From Cryobacterium luteum (GTDB lineage Bacteria > Actinomycetota > Actinomycetes > Actinomycetales > Microbacteriaceae), in contig NZ_FOCN01000003.1 in NCBI RefSeq assembly GCF_900110125.1, positions 124,001 to 188,000 on the forward strand: a DNA stretch of 64,000 nt, read 5' to 3'. Below are positions 1-9,231 of the stretch, piece after piece. The notes below the pieces were generated by a model that was not told the origin of the DNA, made no database searches, and saw only the letters and a list, made by a program, of their open reading frames with translations. The number at the start of each line of letters is the position of its first letter. Position 1 is the first letter of the stretch. The translations under genes were made by a program, and so were the position numbers.

Positions 1-195
1 ACCATGCTCATTCTGCTGCACAAGGGGCGGGGTGGTGGGTTGTCCGACATGTTCGGGGGCGGTGTGACATCGAACCTTGGAGCCTCAGGGGTTGCCGAGC
101 GCAACCTCAACCGCATCACGATCATCCTGGGCCTGCTCTGGATCTCCTGCATCGTGGTGCTCGGTTTGATCACCAAGTTTGACACCGGGGCTTAA
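1..195 (+). CDS. secG: Preprotein translocase subunit SecG (5' truncated)
   Basis: This is the C-terminal part of SecG, the small membrane subunit that assists SecYE and SecA in protein export. The window opens inside the gene, so the first transmembrane segment is only partly present (LILLHKG). The conserved cytoplasmic loop GRGGGLSDMFGGG follows around visible residues 8-20, then a second hydrophobic helix (IILGLLWISCIVVLGLI), and the frame ends at a TAA. SecG proteins are usually 75-85 residues, so roughly 15-20 residues lie upstream of the window. The ATG at position 4 is an internal methionine and not the start. RbpA follows on the same strand after about 220 bp. Confidence 0.93.
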   Translation, partial: TMLILLHKGRGGGLSDMFGGGVTSNLGASGVAERNLNRITIILGLLWISCIVVLGLITKFDTGA

Positions 196-221
196 CTTTT
201 CGCTCTTCACGGAGTTACCCT

Positions 222-341
222 GTGCAGGGTTAACAACTGCAGGGTTAACAACTGCAGGGTTAACAACTGCAGGGTTAACAACTCCAGGGTTAACAACTGC
301 AGGGCCAACGCCTGCAGAGTCAACACCTGCAGACTCAGGTA
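222..341. repeat. 15-bp tandem repeat array between secG and rbpA
   Basis: About eight head-to-tail 15-bp units with consensus CTGCAGGGTTAACAA fill half of the secG-rbpA spacer. Units 2-4 (237-281) are identical. Unit 1 (222-236) and unit 5 (282-296) each differ at one base near the start, and units 6-8 decay progressively. Each perfect unit contains two 6-bp palindromes, CTGCAG and GTTAAC. All three forward frames and parts of the reverse frames stay open because the period is a multiple of three, but I see no ribosome binding site or protein family that would make this coding. It lies in the region where the rbpA promoter should be. Confidence 0.9.
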
Positions 342-416
342 ACGGTAGTTCAGCAACAGAACCAATAACTGCTCGATAATGCGGCGCACAACTGCACGAG
401 TCAACGGAGGAACAAG

Positions 417-785
417 ATGGCATCAGGCGGCAGCGCAATTCGTGGCTCGCGTGTAGGCGCGGGCCCCATGGGCGAGCAGGACCGGGGTTTTCACGCGGAC
501 CGCATCAAGGTTTCCTACTGGGATGCACTCGGCAATGAGACCGTACGGTACTTCGCCGCGAGCCTTCCCGACGAGGAGATTCCGGTGACCATCGATTGCC
601 CGTCATCCGGGCTGCCGGCCGGCCGCGATAAGGAGAATCCTCCGTCAGTCGTAAAGCTCGAGCCCTACAAGACGCACCTGGCTTACGTTAAGGAACGTCG
701 CACCGAGGAAGAAGCAGAGTCGCTCCTTGAAGAGGCACTGAATCAGCTGCGCGTTCGTCGCGGAAAGTTGTCTCCCACGAACTGA
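417..785 (+). CDS. rbpA: RNA polymerase-binding protein RbpA
   Basis: RbpA is an actinobacterial transcription factor that binds RNA polymerase and the principal sigma factor and stabilises open complexes. The 122-residue product is typical in length. The N-terminal tail (SAIRGSRVGAG) is followed by a core that starts near HADRIKVSYWDALG and carries a single cysteine (IDCPSSGLPAG), then the basic linker and the C-terminal sigma-interacting helix rich in Glu and Arg (ERRTEEEAESLLEEALNQLR). The ATG is preceded by a clear GGAGGA at 406-411. A hairpin terminator follows. The gene is separated from secG by a 15-bp tandem repeat array that may affect its expression. Confidence 0.95.
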   Translation: MASGGSAIRGSRVGAGPMGEQDRGFHADRIKVSYWDALGNETVRYFAASLPDEEIPVTIDCPSSGLPAGRDKENPPSVVKLEPYKTHLAYVKERRTEEEAESLLEEALNQLRVRRGKLSPTN

Positions 786-796
786 CGCACGACGCA

Positions 797-833
797 GAAG
801 CCGGCTCTCGAGAAATCGACAGCCGGTTTCTTT
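797..833 (+). terminator. Intrinsic terminator after rbpA
   Basis: A 10-bp stem, GAAGCCGGCT at 797-806 pairing with AGCCGGTTTC at 821-830 with one G-T pair, is followed by a T-rich run (TTTCTTTG). It lies 11 bp after the rbpA stop and between convergent rbpA and pgl. Confidence 0.7.
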
Positions 834-887
834 GTTCTCAGGGAGAGTTCTCCACGACGGGTTCATCCGGGACCGCCGACATTTTGA

Positions 888-1676
888 CTACGCCGGTGCG
901 ATGAGGTTTTCCGGAACCTGGGCTGCCGCGTCACTGTCCACAAAGAACATCGTACGGTGGCGTCCCTTGATTCCCGCTGCCGGAACCTCGTCGCGGCTCG
1001 CGCCGGCCAGTGCGAGTCCGAGCGCTGAGGCCTTGTCGGATCCGGCCAGAACCAGCCAAACCCGGTCAGAGGAATTGAGCACGGGACGCGTCAGCGACAA
1101 ACGATCAGCCGGCGGCTTTGGCGAGTCGCGCACGGTGATCACACTGGCCTCACGCTCCCGAATGCCCGCCCGATGCGGGAACAGCGACGCGACATGCCCG
1201 TCTGGTCCGACTCCGAGAAACGTCACGTCTAAACGGGGGTACTGGGCACCCTCCGGCGCGTGGGCCAGCAACTCGGCCGTATACCGAGCGGCTGCGGCCT
1301 CGAGGGGGTCGGTCCCGGTTTCAGCCGGATCATCCGACGCTCCGAACGCGTGGATGTTGGCGCGCGGAACATCGATGTGGTCGAGAAGAGCTGCCCGTGC
1401 CTGCAACTCGTTGCGCTCGGGGTCAGCGCGCGGAAGCCAACGTTCGTCACCCCACCAAAAATTAACCCGAGACCAATCGATGGTGTCTCGTGCGGCCGAC
1501 TCATTGATGGCCGCCAGGACTGCGATTCCCACGGAGCCACCGGTCAGCACAACATGCGCTTCGTCTTGTTCTTGGAGCACGTCGACCATGTTCGTCAGAA
1601 AACGGGCCGCGACCGACCCGGCCAGCGCCTGCTTGTTCTGGTGCACCAGCACGCGGCGATCATTTGTCACGGTCAC
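888..1676 (-). CDS. pgl: 6-phosphogluconolactonase
   Basis: Pgl hydrolyses 6-phosphogluconolactone to 6-phosphogluconate, the second step of the oxidative pentose phosphate pathway. The 262-residue protein shows the family landmarks: TGGS near residues 45-48, WGDERW near 75-80, and GVGPDGHVASLFP near 155-167, where the catalytic histidine resides. It is the last gene of the tkt-tal-pgi-zwf-opcA-pgl operon, and its ATG overlaps the opcA stop by 4 bp, which indicates translational coupling. Placement directly after zwf and opcA means lactone formation and hydrolysis are co-expressed. Confidence 0.95.
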   Translation of the reverse strand: MTVTNDRRVLVHQNKQALAGSVAARFLTNMVDVLQEQDEAHVVLTGGSVGIAVLAAINESAARDTIDWSRVNFWWGDERWLPRADPERNELQARAALLDHIDVPRANIHAFGASDDPAETGTDPLEAAAARYTAELLAHAPEGAQYPRLDVTFLGVGPDGHVASLFPHRAGIREREASVITVRDSPKPPADRLSLTRPVLNSSDRVWLVLAGSDKASALGLALAGASRDEVPAAGIKGRHRTMFFVDSDAAAQVPENLIAPA

Positions 1677-2635
1677 ACTCCGGTTCCTGAGCTCACCACG
1701 TCATCGAGTTGCGGCAGACCGCGGGTGATGACCTCACCATACAGCTCGTCGGGATCAAGTCGACGCAGTTCGTCGGCCAGACAGTCGCGCAGGCTCCGAC
1801 GTTTGAGGGTCAGATCCTGCATCGGCTGTCCCGGCTGGCTGAGCGTGGCGATGTCGGGGACTTCACGTTCGAGGGAGATCGTCCCGGACGCCCGGGTGAG
1901 GTGAACCCCGTGCACGCCATTGGCGAGGGGGCCGGTGGTCAATTCGTAGTCCACGGGCACCTGCAGCTGCATCTGCAGCCATGCGGCCAACAGGGTGGTC
2001 GACGGTGAGGCCGCAGCGCCGGTGACCTGGATGCCCGTGACCGGTTCGTAGGGCGGCTGGTCCAGCACGGCGGCCAGCTGAGCGCGCCACAGCGTCAGGC
2101 GGGTCCAGGCAAAGTCGGTGTCACCAGGACGGTAGCTTCCGCACAGGTGGTGCAGCGCAGACTGCGGGTCCGGCTGCGCCGAGGCATCCGTAATGCGGCG
2201 GTAGGCGATACGCCCGAGCGGTGAATCACCGGGAACGGCCGGGGCCGTCCCCGGCCACCAGGCTACGACGGGAGCATCCGACAACAGCAGGCCGGTGACC
2301 AGACTCTCCGGATCACTCGCAGCGTCACCGTACGCGCGCAGAACGATGACCTCGCTGGCGCCGGCGTCGCCGCCGACCCGAATTTCCGCATCAACCCGGG
2401 CCTCGGGCGTCGCCGCTGACGAGGTGGTTTCCTGGGTAGAAACGACGATGACTCGCATTGGATGCTCCCGAGAAGCGTCATTGGCGGCCTCGATGGCTTC
2501 TTCCTCGTGTCCGAGGGTAGATGCGATGATCAGGGTCAGCACACGTCCGAGGGCGACAGCGCCGCCCTCTTCCCGAATGCGAACGAGAGCCTTCGAGATC
2601 TTCGCGGTCGTGGTGTTGGGCAGATCGACGATCAT
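1673..2635 (-). CDS. opcA: Glucose-6-phosphate dehydrogenase assembly protein OpcA
   Basis: OpcA is required for full activity of glucose-6-phosphate dehydrogenase in cyanobacteria and actinobacteria and is nearly always encoded beside zwf. The 320-residue product has the OpcA N-terminal region (MIVDLPNTTTAKISKALVRI), a central VAWWPG motif near residue 133 and a C-terminal segment ending in the family-like LPQLDDV. The start overlaps the zwf stop by 4 bp and its stop overlaps pgl by 4 bp, so all three genes are tightly coupled. Family assignment rests on sequence pattern and position; the exact biochemical role is taken from homologues. Confidence 0.93.
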   Translation of the reverse strand: MIVDLPNTTTAKISKALVRIREEGGAVALGRVLTLIIASTLGHEEEAIEAANDASREHPMRVIVVSTQETTSSAATPEARVDAEIRVGGDAGASEVIVLRAYGDAASDPESLVTGLLLSDAPVVAWWPGTAPAVPGDSPLGRIAYRRITDASAQPDPQSALHHLCGSYRPGDTDFAWTRLTLWRAQLAAVLDQPPYEPVTGIQVTGAAASPSTTLLAAWLQMQLQVPVDYELTTGPLANGVHGVHLTRASGTISLEREVPDIATLSQPGQPMQDLTLKRRSLRDCLADELRRLDPDELYGEVITRGLPQLDDVVSSGTGV

Positions 2636-4173
2636 GGACGCCTCCAGGTGCGGCCGTCGCGGGCCAGTAAATCATCAGCGGATGTGGGACCCCAGGTTCC
2701 CGGGCGGTACTGCTCCGGCTGCCCCTGCGCGGCCCAGTACTCTTCAATCGGGTCGAGGATCTTCCACGACAGTTCAACCTCTTCGTGCCGGGGAAACAGC
2801 GGCGGATCGCCGAGGAGCACATCGAGGATGAGTCGCTCGTACGCCTCAGGGCTCGCCTCGGTAAAGGCATGGCCGTACCCGAAGTCCATGGTCACATCGC
2901 GCACCTGCATGACGACTCCCGGTACTTTCGATCCGAACCGGATCGTGACGCCCTCGTCAGGCTGCACCCGAATGACCAGGGCGTTGTGGCCGAGTTCGGC
3001 GGTCTGGCCGGGAGCGAACAGGTATTGTGGGGCGCGTTTGAACACCACGGCGATTTCGGTGACGCGGCGTCCGAGACGCTTGCCGGCGCGCAGGTAAAAC
3101 GGCACTCCCGCCCAGCGGCGTGTGTCGATCGTCAATCGCATGGCCGCGTAGGTCTCGGTGACCGAGTCCGGATTCATGCCGTCTTCCTCGAGAAAACCGA
3201 CGACTTTTTCGCCACCCTGCCAACCACCGGCGTACTGCCCGCGGGCGGTGCCGGTGCCCAGGTTGGCAGGCAGCCGAACCGAGGCGAGCACCTTCTCCTT
3301 CTCAGCGCGCAGGTCGGCGGCATCGAATGAGATGGGCTCCTCCATGGCCGTCAGGGCGAGGAGCTGCAGCAGGTGGTTCTGAATCACATCGCGAGCGGCG
3401 CCGATGCCGTCGTAATATCCGGCACGGCCACCCACACCGATGTCCTCGGCCATGGTGATCTGCACGTGCTCGACGTGGTTGGCGTTCCAGAGCGGCTCGA
3501 ACATCTCGTTGGCGAAGCGCAGCGCCAGAATGTTCTGCACCGTCTCCTTCCCGAGGTAGTGGTCGATGCGAAAGACGGAATCGGGCGGAAAGACCGACTC
3601 GACCACATCGTTCAGCTGACGCGCTGTCCTGAGATCGCTCCCGAAGGGCTTCTCAATGACGACCCGACGCCACTGGCCGTTCTTCTGCTCGGCGAGGCCG
3701 GAGCGGCGCAGCTGCTCGGTGACCTGGGGGAAGGCCTTGGGCGGAATCGCCAGGTAGAACGCATGGTTGCCCATCGTTCCGCGCTCACGGTCGAGGTCGT
3801 CGATGGTCTGGCTGAGCCGGGTGAAGGCTTCGTCGTCATCAAAAGTGCCCGACACAAAACGGATGCCCTCGGCCAGCTGCGCCCAGACATCCTCGTGGAA
3901 GTCGGTGCGGGCGTGTTCTTTGACGGCATCGTGCACAACCTGCATGAAGTCTTCGTTGTCCCAGTCTCGGCGGGCAAAACCGACGAGGGCGAAACCGGGC
4001 GGCAACAGCCCACGGTTTGCGAGGTCGTAGACGGCGGGCATGAGTTTCTTGCGCGCCAGGTCACCGGTGACGCCGAAGATTACGAGGCTGGAAGGCCCGG
4101 CGATACGATTCAGACGATAGTCGGAGGGCGACCTGAGCGGATTAAACTCCGGGGTAATTTCCACCGGGGACAT
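2632..4173 (-). CDS. zwf: Glucose-6-phosphate 1-dehydrogenase
   Basis: Zwf oxidises glucose-6-phosphate to 6-phosphogluconolactone with reduction of NADP+, supplying NADPH that mycothiol-dependent redox control also uses. The 513-residue protein has the Rossmann motif GVTGDLA at 34-40, the EKPFG element near 174-178 and the active-site signature RIDHYLGKE at 202-210, where the histidine is the likely base-assisting residue. Length is normal for bacterial G6PD. A run rich in GGAG-like bases is not obvious, but CAAAGGAGCTGC lies just upstream of the ATG. The gene is preceded by a 14-bp hairpin in the 126-bp gap after pgi, so it may have a distinct transcript level from the upstream genes. Confidence 0.97.
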   Translation of the reverse strand: MSPVEITPEFNPLRSPSDYRLNRIAGPSSLVIFGVTGDLARKKLMPAVYDLANRGLLPPGFALVGFARRDWDNEDFMQVVHDAVKEHARTDFHEDVWAQLAEGIRFVSGTFDDDEAFTRLSQTIDDLDRERGTMGNHAFYLAIPPKAFPQVTEQLRRSGLAEQKNGQWRRVVIEKPFGSDLRTARQLNDVVESVFPPDSVFRIDHYLGKETVQNILALRFANEMFEPLWNANHVEHVQITMAEDIGVGGRAGYYDGIGAARDVIQNHLLQLLALTAMEEPISFDAADLRAEKEKVLASVRLPANLGTGTARGQYAGGWQGGEKVVGFLEEDGMNPDSVTETYAAMRLTIDTRRWAGVPFYLRAGKRLGRRVTEIAVVFKRAPQYLFAPGQTAELGHNALVIRVQPDEGVTIRFGSKVPGVVMQVRDVTMDFGYGHAFTEASPEAYERLILDVLLGDPPLFPRHEEVELSWKILDPIEEYWAAQGQPEQYRPGTWGPTSADDLLARDGRTWRRP

Positions 4174-4258
4174 GCAGCTCCTTTGACGGGACAGTGCAGA
4201 AAATATGAGGGGGTGAAACGCGGGGATGCAGCGAAGATCTTGGCTGGTGCTGGTGGCC

Positions 4259-4290
4259 GGTTCCTCGCGGGCGCATGCCCGCGAGGAACC
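4259..4290 (-). promoter_or_regulatory. 14-bp perfect hairpin between pgi and zwf
   Basis: GGTTCCTCGCGGGC (4259-4272) and its exact inverse complement (4277-4290) enclose a 4-nt loop, GCAT. It sits immediately after the pgi stop inside the operon. No U-run follows on the transcribed strand, so it looks more like a processing or stabilising stem than a full terminator. Confidence 0.75.
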
Positions 4291-4299
4291 GATCAGTGG

Positions 4300-5901
4300 C
4301 TAGGCGAGTGCGCGGAACAGGGTGGCGATGTTCTGCGCCGGCTGGGTCAGGGTGAGCGTCAACACGGGGCGGCCGTGCTCGGCGAGCACGCTCGCGTCGC
4401 CGCTGGCCTGCGCCTGGATCAGCTGACCGAACGTGAACGGACGCTCGGGAATGTCGAGGTCCTCCGCCGGTCTGGCGAGAATCTGCAGATACACGGCGGT
4501 GGCCGGCCCGCCCTTGTGGAACTGCCCGGTGGAATGCAGAAAGCGCGGACCCCAACCGAACGTGACCGGCCGCTTCGACAGGGCGGCCAGCTTGTTGCGC
4601 ACCTCGGCCAGTTCCGGCAGGGCGAGACGGTCGACGTACGCTTGAACGGCAACGTAACCGTCGGGGCCGAGTTCCTCCAGCAGCGCGTCGATCGCTGAGG
4701 CGAGGTCGCTCGCGGCACCGATGACGTGCGGGGTGCCACGCACCTCAATGCCGTCTGCGATGAACGCGGCAGGTTCCGGTGCTGGGCGGGCGTCGAGCAG
4801 ACCACGGGTGGCGATCTTAGCGGATTCCACGTCGGGCTGGTCGAACGGGTTGATGCCGAGCAGTCGTCCGGCCACGACGGTCGCGTATTCCCAGACCATA
4901 AATTGCGCCCCGAGGGTTCCGCTGACCCGGATCTCATCGCCCGCGTCACCGAAGAGTTCAGTCCCGGCATCAGCGACGACCCGAACGAGCTGCACATCGG
5001 GCAGCGCCTCGATCAGTTCGGGAGCATTCAGCTCGAGCACGACCGGCAAGATGCCGGTACCGAGCTTGCCGGTTGATTCGGCGATGAGCTGTTCGACCCA
5101 GTCGGCGAAACCGATGATGTGGGTACCGTCAGAGACGATGGCGAGCTTGTCGCGCCTCGGGTCGGTGGCGGTGATCGCCGCGCCGAGCACGAGTCCCGGG
5201 TTCTCGGGGGAGTCCACGGCCAGCGCCCGTGCGATCGACTCGGCCTCGTCGAGCAGTGCGCCGACATCGACCCCGGCCAGTCCCGATGGCACGAGACCGA
5301 ATGCAGTCAGGGCCGAATAACGTCCGCCGACGGTCGGGTCGGCAGTGAAGACACGGTACCCGGCTTCCCGAGCGGATGCCTCGAGCGGCGATCCCGGATC
5401 GGTCACGACAATGATGCGTTCGGCCGGGTCGACGCCGATGGCGCGGAACGCGCGTTCGAACACGCGCCGCTGGCTGTCGGTTTCGACCGTCGAGCCGCTC
5501 TTGGACGAAACCACGAGCGCAGTGCCGGCCAGGTTGTCGTTCAGCGCGGCGAGCACCTGTCCGGGGTCGGTCGCGTCGAGCACGGTCAGGTTCACGCCGG
5601 CGGTGCGGGTGATGACCTCGGGGGCGAGCGACGATCCGCCCATTCCGGCGAGGGCGATCTGCGTGACGCCGCGGGCCTGCAGGATGGCTCGCAGTTGCAC
5701 GATTTCGGCGACCAGCGGGCGGGATACCGAGGCGGACTCGGTCCAGCCGAGGCGCAAAGCAGCCTCGGCTTCGGCCTCGGGGCCCCACAGGGCGGCATTT
5801 TTGGCAGTGATACCGGAGGCGACGCGATCCGTGACCAGGGTAGGAACCGTGGCGCGCACGGCATCGGCCGCAGCGCCACTCACCGAGATGCGAAAGTTCA
5901 T
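4300..5901 (-). CDS. pgi: Glucose-6-phosphate isomerase
   Basis: Pgi interconverts glucose-6-phosphate and fructose-6-phosphate and links glycolysis to the pentose phosphate cycle. The 533-residue product shows the sugar-isomerase motifs GMGGSS near residues 86-91 and SKSGSTVET near 133-141, followed by a second SIS-like region with GGRYSALTAFG. The C-terminal half carries KGGPATAVYLQ. Its ATG overlaps the last base of the tal stop, so the two are coupled. In some actinobacteria tal and pgi are a fused bifunctional protein; here they are separate but overlapping. A strong hairpin lies just past the stop. Confidence 0.94.
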   Translation of the reverse strand: MNFRISVSGAAADAVRATVPTLVTDRVASGITAKNAALWGPEAEAEAALRLGWTESASVSRPLVAEIVQLRAILQARGVTQIALAGMGGSSLAPEVITRTAGVNLTVLDATDPGQVLAALNDNLAGTALVVSSKSGSTVETDSQRRVFERAFRAIGVDPAERIIVVTDPGSPLEASAREAGYRVFTADPTVGGRYSALTAFGLVPSGLAGVDVGALLDEAESIARALAVDSPENPGLVLGAAITATDPRRDKLAIVSDGTHIIGFADWVEQLIAESTGKLGTGILPVVLELNAPELIEALPDVQLVRVVADAGTELFGDAGDEIRVSGTLGAQFMVWEYATVVAGRLLGINPFDQPDVESAKIATRGLLDARPAPEPAAFIADGIEVRGTPHVIGAASDLASAIDALLEELGPDGYVAVQAYVDRLALPELAEVRNKLAALSKRPVTFGWGPRFLHSTGQFHKGGPATAVYLQILARPAEDLDIPERPFTFGQLIQAQASGDASVLAEHGRPVLTLTLTQPAQNIATLFRALA

Positions 5902-7043
5902 CAGAGAGCCGAGCTTGTCGGGGCCGCGCTGGTCGAGGCGGCGGTGAGGGCGGTCTGCACGGTATCGAGCAGTTCGTTCCAGGACACCTCGAACTTCGAC
6001 AGGCCCTCTTCTTCGAGCAGACGGGTCACGTCGTCGTAGGAGACGCCCTGGGCTGCGAGTGCGTCGAGTATGGCGTTCGCAGCCGCGTAGGAGCCGGTGA
6101 CCGAGTCAGCTGGGATGACGCCGTGGTCGGCGGCGGCCTGCATGGTCTTCTCCGGCATCGTGTTGACGACCTCGGGGGCGACCAGCTCGGTCACGTACAG
6201 GGTGTCGGGCAGGCTGGCGTCCTTGACGCCGGTCGAGGCCCAGAGCGGACGCTGCTTGGTAGCGCCGGCCCTGATCAGACCGAGCGCGCGCTCACTGCTG
6301 AACGCCTGCTCGTATACCTGGTAAGCGAGCTGCGCGTTGGCGACTCCGGCCTTGCTCTTGAGCGCGAGGGCTTCCGGGGTGCCGATCGCTTCGAGGCGGG
6401 CGTTGATCTCGGAGTCGACGCGCGAGACGAAGAACGAGGCGACCGAGTGAATCGTAGAGAGATCGAGGCCGGCGGCCTTGGCCCGCTCGAGACCGGCGAG
6501 GTAGGCGTTGATGACCTGGCGGTGACGCTCGAGGCTGAAGATCAGGGTGACGTTGACGCTGATGCCAAGAGCAATGGTCGACGTGATGGCTTCGAGGCCC
6601 TCAATCGTCGCAGGAATCTTGATCATCGCGTTGGGGCGGTTGACCTTGGCCCAGAGCTGCTGCGCCTCGGCGACCGTACCGGCCGCGTCGCGGGCGAGGC
6701 TCGGCTCGACCTCGATGGAGACGCGTCCATCCTGGCCGTTGGTTGAGTCGTACACCGGGCGAAAGATGTCACAGGCAGCGGCGACGTCGTCTGTGGTGAT
6801 GGCGAAGACTGCGTCGGTCACGTTCGTGCCGGCGGCGGCCAACGTCGCAACCTGTTCGGTGTATGCCTCACCCTTGGCGAGAGCGCCGGCGAAGATCGTC
6901 GGGTTGGTGGTAACGCCGACGACGTTGCTGTTTTTGATCAGGTCTTGCAGCCCGCCGGAGTTGATGCGTTCGCGGGAGAGATCGTCGAGCCAAATGCTGA
7001 CGCCGGCTGCGGACAGCTGGGCGAGGGGTGTCGGGTTTGTCAT
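5901..7043 (-). CDS. tal: Transaldolase
   Basis: Transaldolase moves a dihydroxyacetone unit between sedoheptulose-7-phosphate and glyceraldehyde-3-phosphate in the non-oxidative pentose pathway. From the chosen ATG the protein has 380 residues, typical of the actinobacterial type. GVTTNPTIF (43-51) and the Schiff-base lysine in MIKIPAT (Lys near 142) are visible. The frame stays open 44 codons further upstream into tkt, but the start [10 protein letters not shown] at 7043 has a good AAGGAG six bases upstream and matches the family N terminus. It follows tkt by about 95 bp, with a hairpin at the tkt stop. Confidence 0.94.
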   Translation of the reverse strand: MTNPTPLAQLSAAGVSIWLDDLSRERINSGGLQDLIKNSNVVGVTTNPTIFAGALAKGEAYTEQVATLAAAGTNVTDAVFAITTDDVAAACDIFRPVYDSTNGQDGRVSIEVEPSLARDAAGTVAEAQQLWAKVNRPNAMIKIPATIEGLEAITSTIALGISVNVTLIFSLERHRQVINAYLAGLERAKAAGLDLSTIHSVASFFVSRVDSEINARLEAIGTPEALALKSKAGVANAQLAYQVYEQAFSSERALGLIRAGATKQRPLWASTGVKDASLPDTLYVTELVAPEVVNTMPEKTMQAAADHGVIPADSVTGSYAAANAILDALAAQGVSYDDVTRLLEEEGLSKFEVSWNELLDTVQTALTAASTSAAPTSSAL

Positions 7044-7110
7044 TGTTGAAAATCTCCTTCGTGCTGCCGTCAGGCAGTGAGCTGATGCGGTGTGGTGGAG
7101 AGGATAGTGC

Positions 7111-7139
7111 GATGTTGACCCCGTATCGGGGCCAACATC
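7111..7139 (-). promoter_or_regulatory. Hairpin at the tkt stop, between tkt and tal
   Basis: GATGTTG (7111-7117) pairs with CAACATC (7133-7139), and after one mismatch CCCCG (7119-7123) pairs with CGGGG (7127-7131) around a TAT loop. The stem includes the tkt stop codon. There is no U-run, so this is a candidate mRNA-processing or partial-termination element. Confidence 0.65.
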
Positions 7140-9231
7140 AGGCTGCGCTGATTGATTCCCTGGCGGCTCTGACAACGGCCTCTGTGGTGATGCCGAATTC
7201 GCGGAACAGCGTCTGGTAGTCGGCGGACGCCCCGAAGTGTTCGATGGAGATACTGCGGCCGGCGTCGCCGACGTAGCCGCGCCAGGTCAGCGCGAGGCCG
7301 GCCTCGACCGAGACCCGGGCCGTGATCGCGGCCGGAAGCACCGATTCACGGTATTCGCTGCTCTGCTCGTCGAACCATTCCAGGCACGGGGCACTGACCA
7401 CGCGCGCATTGATGCCTTCGAGAGCCAGCTGCGTGCGGGCGTCCACGGCAAGTTGCACCTCGGAGCCGGTTCCGATCAGGATGACGTCAGGGGTTCCGCC
7501 GGCCGCTTCGACCAGTACGTAGGCGCCACGGGCTACGTTCTTGGCCGAGGCGAAAATTTCAGCGGATGCTGCGCCCTCGCCACGCTCGTACACGGGAATG
7601 TTCTGGCGGGTCAGGGCGATCCCGGCCGGGCCATTCCGTCGTTCCAGGATGGTCTTCCAGGCCCAGGCGGTTTCGTTGGCGTCGCCGGGGCGCACGACGT
7701 CGAGTCCGGGGATGGCACGCAGGGTTGCGAGCTGTTCGATCGGCTGGTGGGTGGGGCCGTCCTCGCCCAGTGCGACGGAGTCGTGGGTCCAGACGAAAAT
7801 CGACGGCGCTTTCATGAGCGCGGCCAGTCGCACGGCCGGGCGCATGTAGTCGCTGAAAATCAGGAAGGTGCCGCCGAACGGTCGGGTGTTGCCGTGCAGC
7901 ACGATGCCGTTGAGAATCGCGGCCATGGCGTGTTCGCGGATGCCGAAGTGCAGAACACGACCGTAGGAGTTGCCGGTCCATTCACCGGTGGAGTGCTCGC
8001 TCGGAATGAACGAGGCGGCACCGCCGATGGTGGTGTTGTTCGATTCGGCGAGGTCGGCCGAGCCGCCCCACAGTTCGGGGATGACGCCGCCGAGGGCGGT
8101 GAGCACCTTGCCGGAGGCTGCGCGGGTCGAGACCGCGGTGCCGCCAGGGAAAACCGGCAGAGCGTCGTCGACGCCGTCGGGCAGGTCGCCGGACAGCACT
8201 CGATCGAGCAGGATCTTGCGCTCGGGGTTGGCCGTCGCCCAGGCATCGAACTGAACAGTCCACTCGGTGTGCGCGGTGGCACCGCGCTCCACGGCCAGAC
8301 GGGTGTGGGCGATGACCTCGGGGGACACGTCGAAGGTCTTCTCCGGGTCGAATCCCAAAACCGTCTTGACCCCGGCGAGTTCATCGGCACCGAGCGCGGA
8401 GCCGTGAATCTTTCCGGTGTTCTGCTTCTTCGGGCTCGGCCAGCCGATGATCGTCTTGAGGATGATCAAGCTGGGCTTGCCGGTTTCGTGCTGGGCGGCC
8501 TCGATGGCGTTGTTCAGCTCGGCGAGGTCTTCGACGTAGGAGCCGGTCTTCTTCCAGTCCACCGTCTGCACGTGCCAGTCATAGGCGGCATAGCGGGCAG
8601 CGACGTCCTCCGTGAAGGCGATATTGGTGTCGTCCTCGATCGAGATCTGGTTGCTGTCGTAGATGGCAATGAGATTGCCGAGCTGCTGGTGGCCGGCGAG
8701 AGAGGATGCCTCGCTCGTGATCCCTTCCTGCAGGTCGCCGTCGCCGGCGATGACATAGACGAAATGGTCGAACGGGCTGGCGCCGGCAGCGGCATCCGGG
8801 TCGAACAGGCCACGCTCGAAACGCGATGCGTAGGCGAACCCGACAGCGGATGCCAGCCCCTGGCCGAGCGGGCCGGTCGTGATCTCGACACCGTCGGTGT
8901 GGCCGTATTCCGGGTGGCCGGGGGTCTTGGATCCCCAGGTACGCAAGGCCTTGAGGTCTTCGAGTTCGAGGCCGTAGCCGCCGAGGTACAACTGCACGTA
9001 CTGGGTGAGTGAGCTGTGGCCGACCGAGAGAATGAAGCGGTCGCGACCGATCCACTCGTTGTCGACCGGATCGCGGCGCATGATCTTCTGGAAGAGCAGG
9101 TAGGCGGCCGGGGCGAGACTCATCGCGGTGCCCGGATGCCCATTCCCAACCTTCTCAACGGCGTCCGCCGCCAGAATACGCGCGGTGTCGACCGCCTGAT
9201 CGTCAATGGAATCCCATTGGAAAGCTGCCAC
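7138..9231 (-). CDS. tkt: Transketolase
   Basis: Transketolase is a thiamine-diphosphate enzyme that transfers two-carbon ketol units in the non-oxidative pentose pathway. From the GTG at 9231 the product is 697 residues, the usual length. It shows [13 protein letters not shown] near the N terminus, the thiamine-diphosphate/Mg motif [13 protein letters not shown], the central pyrimidine-binding domain with GIREHAM, and the C-terminal transketolase domain. An upstream in-frame extension of 57 codons is rejected because the GTG has AAGGG at a proper distance and matches the family start ([20 protein letters not shown]). It is the first gene of the operon; its leader carries a 16-bp palindrome. 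Confidence 0.95.
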   Translation of the reverse strand: MAAFQWDSIDDQAVDTARILAADAVEKVGNGHPGTAMSLAPAAYLLFQKIMRRDPVDNEWIGRDRFILSVGHSSLTQYVQLYLGGYGLELEDLKALRTWGSKTPGHPEYGHTDGVEITTGPLGQGLASAVGFAYASRFERGLFDPDAAAGASPFDHFVYVIAGDGDLQEGITSEASSLAGHQQLGNLIAIYDSNQISIEDDTNIAFTEDVAARYAAYDWHVQTVDWKKTGSYVEDLAELNNAIEAAQHETGKPSLIILKTIIGWPSPKKQNTGKIHGSALGADELAGVKTVLGFDPEKTFDVSPEVIAHTRLAVERGATAHTEWTVQFDAWATANPERKILLDRVLSGDLPDGVDDALPVFPGGTAVSTRAASGKVLTALGGVIPELWGGSADLAESNNTTIGGAASFIPSEHSTGEWTGNSYGRVLHFGIREHAMAAILNGIVLHGNTRPFGGTFLIFSDYMRPAVRLAALMKAPSIFVWTHDSVALGEDGPTHQPIEQLATLRAIPGLDVVRPGDANETAWAWKTILERRNGPAGIALTRQNIPVYERGEGAASAEIFASAKNVARGAYVLVEAAGGTPDVILIGTGSEVQLAVDARTQLALEGINARVVSAPCLEWFDEQSSEYRESVLPAAITARVSVEAGLALTWRGYVGDAGRSISIEHFGASADYQTLFREFGITTEAVVRAARESISAA

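Noticed and set aside
179-379. Short open frame across the 15-bp repeats (AGLTT peptide repeats)
   Set aside because: The frame stays open only because the 15-bp unit has a length divisible by three; no ribosome site, and other frames are equally open.
3373-4698. Long open frame on the plus strand, opposite zwf and pgi (441 codons)
   Set aside because: High-GC codon usage leaves antisense frames open. It lacks a family match, a ribosome site and sensible composition, while the minus-strand genes are unambiguous.
7237-9012. Long plus-strand open frame opposite tkt (591 codons)
   Set aside because: It mirrors the transketolase coding frame; same argument as other antisense frames.
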